From a virus: 43,863 bases of DNA. The notes under the pieces are model-generated. The model did not search any database and was not told the DNA's origin. It saw only the letters and a list, made by a program, of their open reading frames with translations. Positions 41,401 to 43,863 of the stretch are shown here, piece after piece. Position 1 is the first letter of the stretch; the number at the start of each line of letters is the position of its first letter. The DNA is taken from positions 1 to 43,863 of the IMG/VR virus record IMGVR_UViG_3300032242_002820. The stretch is one strand, 5' to 3'. A program made the position numbers and the translations under genes.

Positions 41401-41928
41401 ACATCTAACAACGCTACATATTTTGGTGGATATACTTGGGCTGCTCCATCAGCATTGGGTGCAACCACTGCAAATACAGGTAGATTTACTACATTAACAA
41501 CGACTGGCAATACATCGCTTGGTGCGAATATTGTTATTACGTCTACCGCGGGTGTGAGTGCAAACGGATCTTATGGTTCAGCAAACCAAGTATTAACTTC
41601 GAACGGTACCGCTGTTTATTGGGGGACAGGTGCATCGCTTAGCCAGACATATACTGCAGTAACAGGTGCCGGAACAACCGCAGTCAAGTTTACTCGGTAT
41701 CATCTAGATAGTACGGGTGGCCCATTTACAATAACCTTGCCCTCATCTGCTGCAGCGGGTGACTGGGTACAATTTATTGATGCAGGTCAAGTTGCAGGAT
41801 CAAACAATATTACAGTAGCGCCAAATTCACTTAATATTGAAAACTCAACAGCCAGCCTTGTAATAAATATCAACCGAGCTGCATTCTATCTTGTTTATAA
41901 TTCTACGTATGGGTGGGTACTAGCATGA
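38401..41928 (+). CDS. Long repeat fibre protein, 1175 aa
   Basis: The N-terminus (FYVKNGLNVNNGLLFANNGK, VGIGNTTPDAVLTVTGTANI) is a common fibre module. Residues about 60-1000 are Asn/Ala/Thr/Val-rich repeats with units such as TINATSNVITTNVYAT and ANVTGILTGNVNAV, which would form a long trimeric β-helix-like shaft. One long unit (SNSSGFYGLLTGNVTGNTVI, then ASANLNTNSVYATNVYATTV) occurs twice, near residues 560 and 800. Near residue 1055 is GSYGSANQVLTSNGTAVYW. The last 90 residues (FTRYHLDSTGGPFTITLPSS, DWVQFIDAGQVAGSNNITVA, NRAAFYLVYNSTYGWVLA) form a compact end domain of a type seen at tail-fibre tips. Its TGA overlaps the start of the glycine-rich adhesin (ATGA at 41925-41928), an arrangement like T4 gp37-gp38. 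Confidence 0.85.
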   Translation: MSTTNTSFYVKNGLNVNNGLLFANNGKVGIGNTTPDAVLTVTGTANIQGAAVVTTTLASGNLTITGFANATTNVTAPSFYGNVFATTVNATSNVVTTNVYATNVNANTFGIHTGNVSGAVVNASANINTATLYGNVIAGTINATSNVTTVNVYATLVTSNVVATYVNATANVSTPTLYGNVIGTTINATSNVITTNVYATTINASSNVITTNVYATNVNANTYGIHTGNVSGVTVAGSANVTAPSLFGNVFATYVNATANVIAPTVYANLVSTYVSATANVTVGSNVIANTTTISVSNSTAYSNMAAGTLSITGLATVGNVTANVATVTTLNISGITQALNTVYVGNVGGNNADLWVYGNLHVSGQTVTTGATSSNGNYLPSLDNSFNLGNPGSTWQSLYVQNVFATASLYATTVVANLAVGTINATSNGLTANANMLRVGNSSVYVNVVPGAIYTTSNVVTTNVYATLVTANVSAAVINATTSIGVGGNTINTTVWTGSASYLGGVASAGYVNTSGSYTLTGVLTFGNSIANSTVNSTLLQVSNGTSTANLSPLSLTIGSVVSNSSGFYGLLTGNVTGNTVIASANLNTNSVYATNVYATTVAANVTGILTGNVVAVNVATTTMNGNVAAITISSTANVSTNSVFATNVNATTTTSNVVAVTVNASSNVITANVYATTLNATTLNSNVVAATVSASANVTVGASVFMNTTVVSVGGNTINATTYSGTALTANNASYLGGVISSSYVSTTGNFTVAGTIGYGNSTVNALSNSVLFQLSNSTSVANLTPLALTIGSVISNSSGHYGLLTGNVTGNTVIASANLNTNSVYATNVYATTVAANVTGILTGNVNAVNVTTTTMTGNVVAITVSSSANVSTNSVFATNVNATTVTANVTGILTGNVNAVTVSATTVTANVTGILTGNVNAVNVATTTMNGNVVATTVSATTVTANVTGILTGNVVAATVSASANVTVGATVFINTTAVSVGGNTINATTYSGSALTSNNATYFGGYTWAAPSALGATTANTGRFTTLTTTGNTSLGANIVITSTAGVSANGSYGSANQVLTSNGTAVYWGTGASLSQTYTAVTGAGTTAVKFTRYHLDSTGGPFTITLPSSAAAGDWVQFIDAGQVAGSNNITVAPNSLNIENSTASLVININRAAFYLVYNSTYGWVLA
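40060..41320. repeat. Direct repeats within the 1175-aa fibre gene
   Basis: A unit of about 270 bp near 40072-40345 recurs near 40777-41050 with almost the same protein but many third-position differences. A shorter unit, encoding ANVTGILTGNV followed by a variable A(V/T)(N/T)V, recurs at about 40215, 40915, 41070, 41140 and 41245. Confidence 0.85.
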
Positions 41929-42746
41929 CATTACTTTCACAACTGGTTGGTGGCACTAATGCACTTCAAGTTACCACATATACTTCTGGTAGTGGCACAT
42001 TCACTCCTTTAGTCTCTGGCGGATCATTCTGCCGTATCACCCTTGTTGGTGGTGGCGGAGGCGGTGGCGGTGGGAGTACTAGTATTTCACAAGGTGCTAC
42101 TGGCGGAGGTGCTGGTGCTACACTAATGTACTGGCAATATGTTACTGCAGCTACTAGTTACACAGTAGGTGCTGGTGGGTCTGGCGGAGCCTCACTCGCT
42201 AATGGAACCGCAGGTGGAACAACAAGTTTTGGAACACTCGTTGCACCTGGCGGCGGAAACGGATCAAAAGGTGTTGCCAGTGCACCTTCTGCCCAAGGCG
42301 GGGGAGCAGCTGCAGTTGCCGTTTCACAAGTATCATCTACAAATGCTTCAGGAGTTTTTGCTGGTAGCACAAATATAGTTTATACAGGATTTCAAAACAG
42401 CATTGGCGGATCAAGCGGTGGCGGCAGCGGAGCAGTTCCTACAGCTTCAGCAGCAACAGCAGGTTCTGGATCTGCTCCTGGATTTGCAGCAGGCTCAGGT
42501 AATGGAAGTGCTGCAGGTGGTACGTCTGCAACAACTAGCTACGGCGGTAGTGGCGGCGGAGATTCTCCTTATGGCGCCGGCGGAGCAGGTGGGGCCGGGG
42601 GAGGCACAACAGGCACCGCAGGATCTGCTGCTACAGGATACGGGGCAGGTGGTGGCGGGGGAGGCAGAGGATCATCTGCAGGCGGCGCAGGCGGCAACGG
42701 CTCTGGCGGATATATCATCATTGAAGAATTTGGTGCTCTAGGTTAA
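41925..42746 (+). CDS. Glycine-rich adhesin, 273 aa (first paralogue)
   Basis: The start at 41925 is chosen because it overlaps the fibre TGA (ATGA) and because the downstream paralogue starts at the same point (TLLSQLVGGTNAL versus ALLTQSVGGSNAL); an upstream GTG at 41913 is less likely. The protein has FCRITLVGGGGGGGGG, YWQYVTAATSYTVGAGGSGG, TTSFGTLVAPGGGNG and a C-terminal run of glycine-rich loops ending GGYIIIEEFG. This is the glycine-rich tip architecture of phage receptor-binding adhesins, with hypervariable loops between polyglycine helices. In T4-like phages such as T2, an adhesin encoded right after the long fibre attaches to the fibre tip. The same role is inferred here for the 1175-aa fibre. 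Confidence 0.85.
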   Translation: MTLLSQLVGGTNALQVTTYTSGSGTFTPLVSGGSFCRITLVGGGGGGGGGSTSISQGATGGGAGATLMYWQYVTAATSYTVGAGGSGGASLANGTAGGTTSFGTLVAPGGGNGSKGVASAPSAQGGGAAAVAVSQVSSTNASGVFAGSTNIVYTGFQNSIGGSSGGGSGAVPTASAATAGSGSAPGFAAGSGNGSAAGGTSATTSYGGSGGGDSPYGAGGAGGAGGGTTGTAGSAATGYGAGGGGGGRGSSAGGAGGNGSGGYIIIEEFGALG

Positions 42747-42757
42747 TAGGACCTCAG

Positions 42758-43863
42758 ATGGCATTACTTACACAATCAGTTGGCGGATCTAACGCACTTA
42801 AAGTTACTACATATAGTGATAGTGGTACAGCACAACTATTGTTAGATGCATTAAGTACTCTATCAGTTTCAACTGATAGTAGTCCTAATGCTTGGACAAT
42901 TACTAACAATGGTTCGGTTACATACAGTTCAACTTCTCCATACGTTTCTGGCAACGGCGGATCAATCCAGTTTAGTGGCACAAACTCACTTAGTAACACT
43001 ACTGCAAATCTCTCATTAGCATCAAGTTCAACTCCATTCACTGTAGAAGCTTGGATTTATCCTACTGTAATTACTGGGTTTACTGGGGGAACAGTATGTC
43101 CAATAATCTCAATCGGCAATGAAAGCGTTGGTAGAATGGCGTTTGGGTTAAGCGGTGATAATTCTGGACAACTAGGTTATAATTATTACGGCTTCACTAA
43201 TGAAAATCTTTCTAGTGCTGGTGCAATAGCTGCTAGCACTTGGACACATGTTGCTTTTGTTTCTGATGGCACAACAGTTACTGGGTATGTTAATGGAGTT
43301 TCTACCGGATCATTCACTATAGGTAGTTCTGCTGCTGGCGTTGGTGGAAATGGAAATGGATTTTATGTAGGCGGGTCATCTGCTGGTGGGAAGTTCACTG
43401 GACGCATAACAAATCTTCGTTATGTCAATGGAACTGCAGTTTATAAAGGTAATTTTACACCACCAACCTCCCAATTAACTGTTGTAACAGGAAGTGCCGG
43501 CACATTCACTCCGCAAGTTTCTGGTGGATCATTTTGTCGTGTCATATTAGTTGGCGGCGGTGGGGGTGGTGGCGGAGCATCTAATAGTTCCCCCGGAGAA
43601 ACAGGAGGAGGAGCAGGTGCTACATTGGTGTACTGGCAATATGTCACTGCACCAACAACTTACACAGTAGGCGCTGGGGGTGCTGGGGGTGTTGGCGCAT
43701 CAATTGCCGTAGAGGGTGATGGGGCGAATGGCGGGACAACAAGTTTTGGTACACTCGTTGCACCCGGGGGCCAAGGAGGCATCACATATGGAAAAAGTAG
43801 CTCTGGCGGTCTTGGCGGTGGCGTATTTGCTGTTCCTGTTTCTTCTGTAGCAACTACAAATGC
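42758..43863 (+). CDS. Glycine-rich adhesin with inserted LamG-like domain (second paralogue, cut by window end)
   Basis: An open frame from ATG 42758 continues without a stop to the end of the window, 368 codons. Its first 20 residues (ALLTQSVGGSNALKVTTYS) match the start of the preceding adhesin. Then a region of about 210 residues has no counterpart there: IQFSGTNSLSN, FTVEAWIYP, STWTHVAFVSDGTTVTGYVN and FTGRITNLRYVNGTAVYKGN form a LamG/concanavalin-type β-sandwich. After it the paralogue resumes with AGTFTPQVSGGSFCRVILVG, GGAGATLVYWQYVTAPTTYT and TTSFGTLVAPGG. The LamG part is closer in plan to residues 545-720 of the 1040-aa adhesin, including the shared GNFTPPTS end. A TAGGACC sequence precedes the start. 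The C-terminus lies outside the window. Confidence 0.85.
   Translation, partial: MALLTQSVGGSNALKVTTYSDSGTAQLLLDALSTLSVSTDSSPNAWTITNNGSVTYSSTSPYVSGNGGSIQFSGTNSLSNTTANLSLASSSTPFTVEAWIYPTVITGFTGGTVCPIISIGNESVGRMAFGLSGDNSGQLGYNYYGFTNENLSSAGAIAASTWTHVAFVSDGTTVTGYVNGVSTGSFTIGSSAAGVGGNGNGFYVGGSSAGGKFTGRITNLRYVNGTAVYKGNFTPPTSQLTVVTGSAGTFTPQVSGGSFCRVILVGGGGGGGGASNSSPGETGGGAGATLVYWQYVTAPTTYTVGAGGAGGVGASIAVEGDGANGGTTSFGTLVAPGGQGGITYGKSSSGGLGGGVFAVPVSSVATTN

Noticed and set aside
41913-41924. GTG start for the first glycine-rich adhesin
   Set aside because: The paralogue at 42758 aligns from the ATG at 41925, which also overlaps the fibre stop in the usual ATGA form.

Overview
The window is a 43.9 kb stretch of a T4-type contractile-tailed phage (T4 superfamily, Caudoviricetes). 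It resembles the marine/freshwater 'exo-T-even' or cyanophage-like branch rather than coliphage T4. The evidence is co-directional gp59 and gp32 homologues, a nearly complete T4-type baseplate set (gp4, gp54, gp26, gp48, gp53, gp27, gp5, gp25, gp6, gp7, gp8), and TATAAATA-type late promoters. Features that point away from T4 itself are a gp32 with no cysteines, a gp5 with no lysozyme domain, a DUF4815-like giant structural protein, and large Thr/Asn/Val-rich fibre proteins. The host cannot be named from the sequence. No tRNA, CRISPR, integrase or insertion sequence was seen.

Layout. Positions 1-2073 (+) hold a truncated zinc-ribbon-like gene, a small unknown gene, the helicase loader gp59 and the ssDNA-binding protein gp32, closed by a UUCG-tetraloop terminator. 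Positions 2117-7519 (-) are a late operon, read from right to left: gp4, an unassigned 197-aa protein, gp54, gp26, a small overlapping frame, a 793-aa tape-measure candidate carrying an M15 peptidase domain, and a small holin-like membrane protein. At 7527-7558 two late promoter boxes face each other and drive this operon and the rightward one. Positions 7568-25924 (+) are the tail-tube cap, hub and wedge genes (gp48, gp53, gp27, gp5, gp25, gp6, gp7, gp8), followed by three structural proteins that look like a divided gp10-type module. Positions 25924-43863 (+) are the host-recognition region: small structural proteins, four long repeat fibres, a free-standing GIY-YIG homing endonuclease, a LamG-containing adhesin, a sulfotransferase, and two glycine-rich adhesin paralogues, the second cut off by the window end.

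The genes form one late assembly programme. gp54/gp48 and gp27/gp5 build tube and hub, gp25/gp6/gp7/gp8/gp53 build the wedges, and the distal genes provide fibres and adhesins. Because gp5 lacks lysozyme, the M15 domain in the tape-measure candidate is the best candidate for local wall digestion during entry.

The most notable signals are: (1) a run of seven T at the end of gp26 where a -1 ribosomal slip would fuse gp26 to a 59-residue extension just upstream of the tape-measure gene, a parallel to lambda gpG/gpGT in a T4-type phage; (2) a hairpin that sequesters the ribosome-binding site of the homing endonuclease, with a late promoter placed so that its transcripts lack the 5' arm, the arrangement known for T4 I-TevI; (3) a phage sulfotransferase inside the fibre cluster; (4) a LamG cassette inserted into one of two tandem adhesin paralogues.
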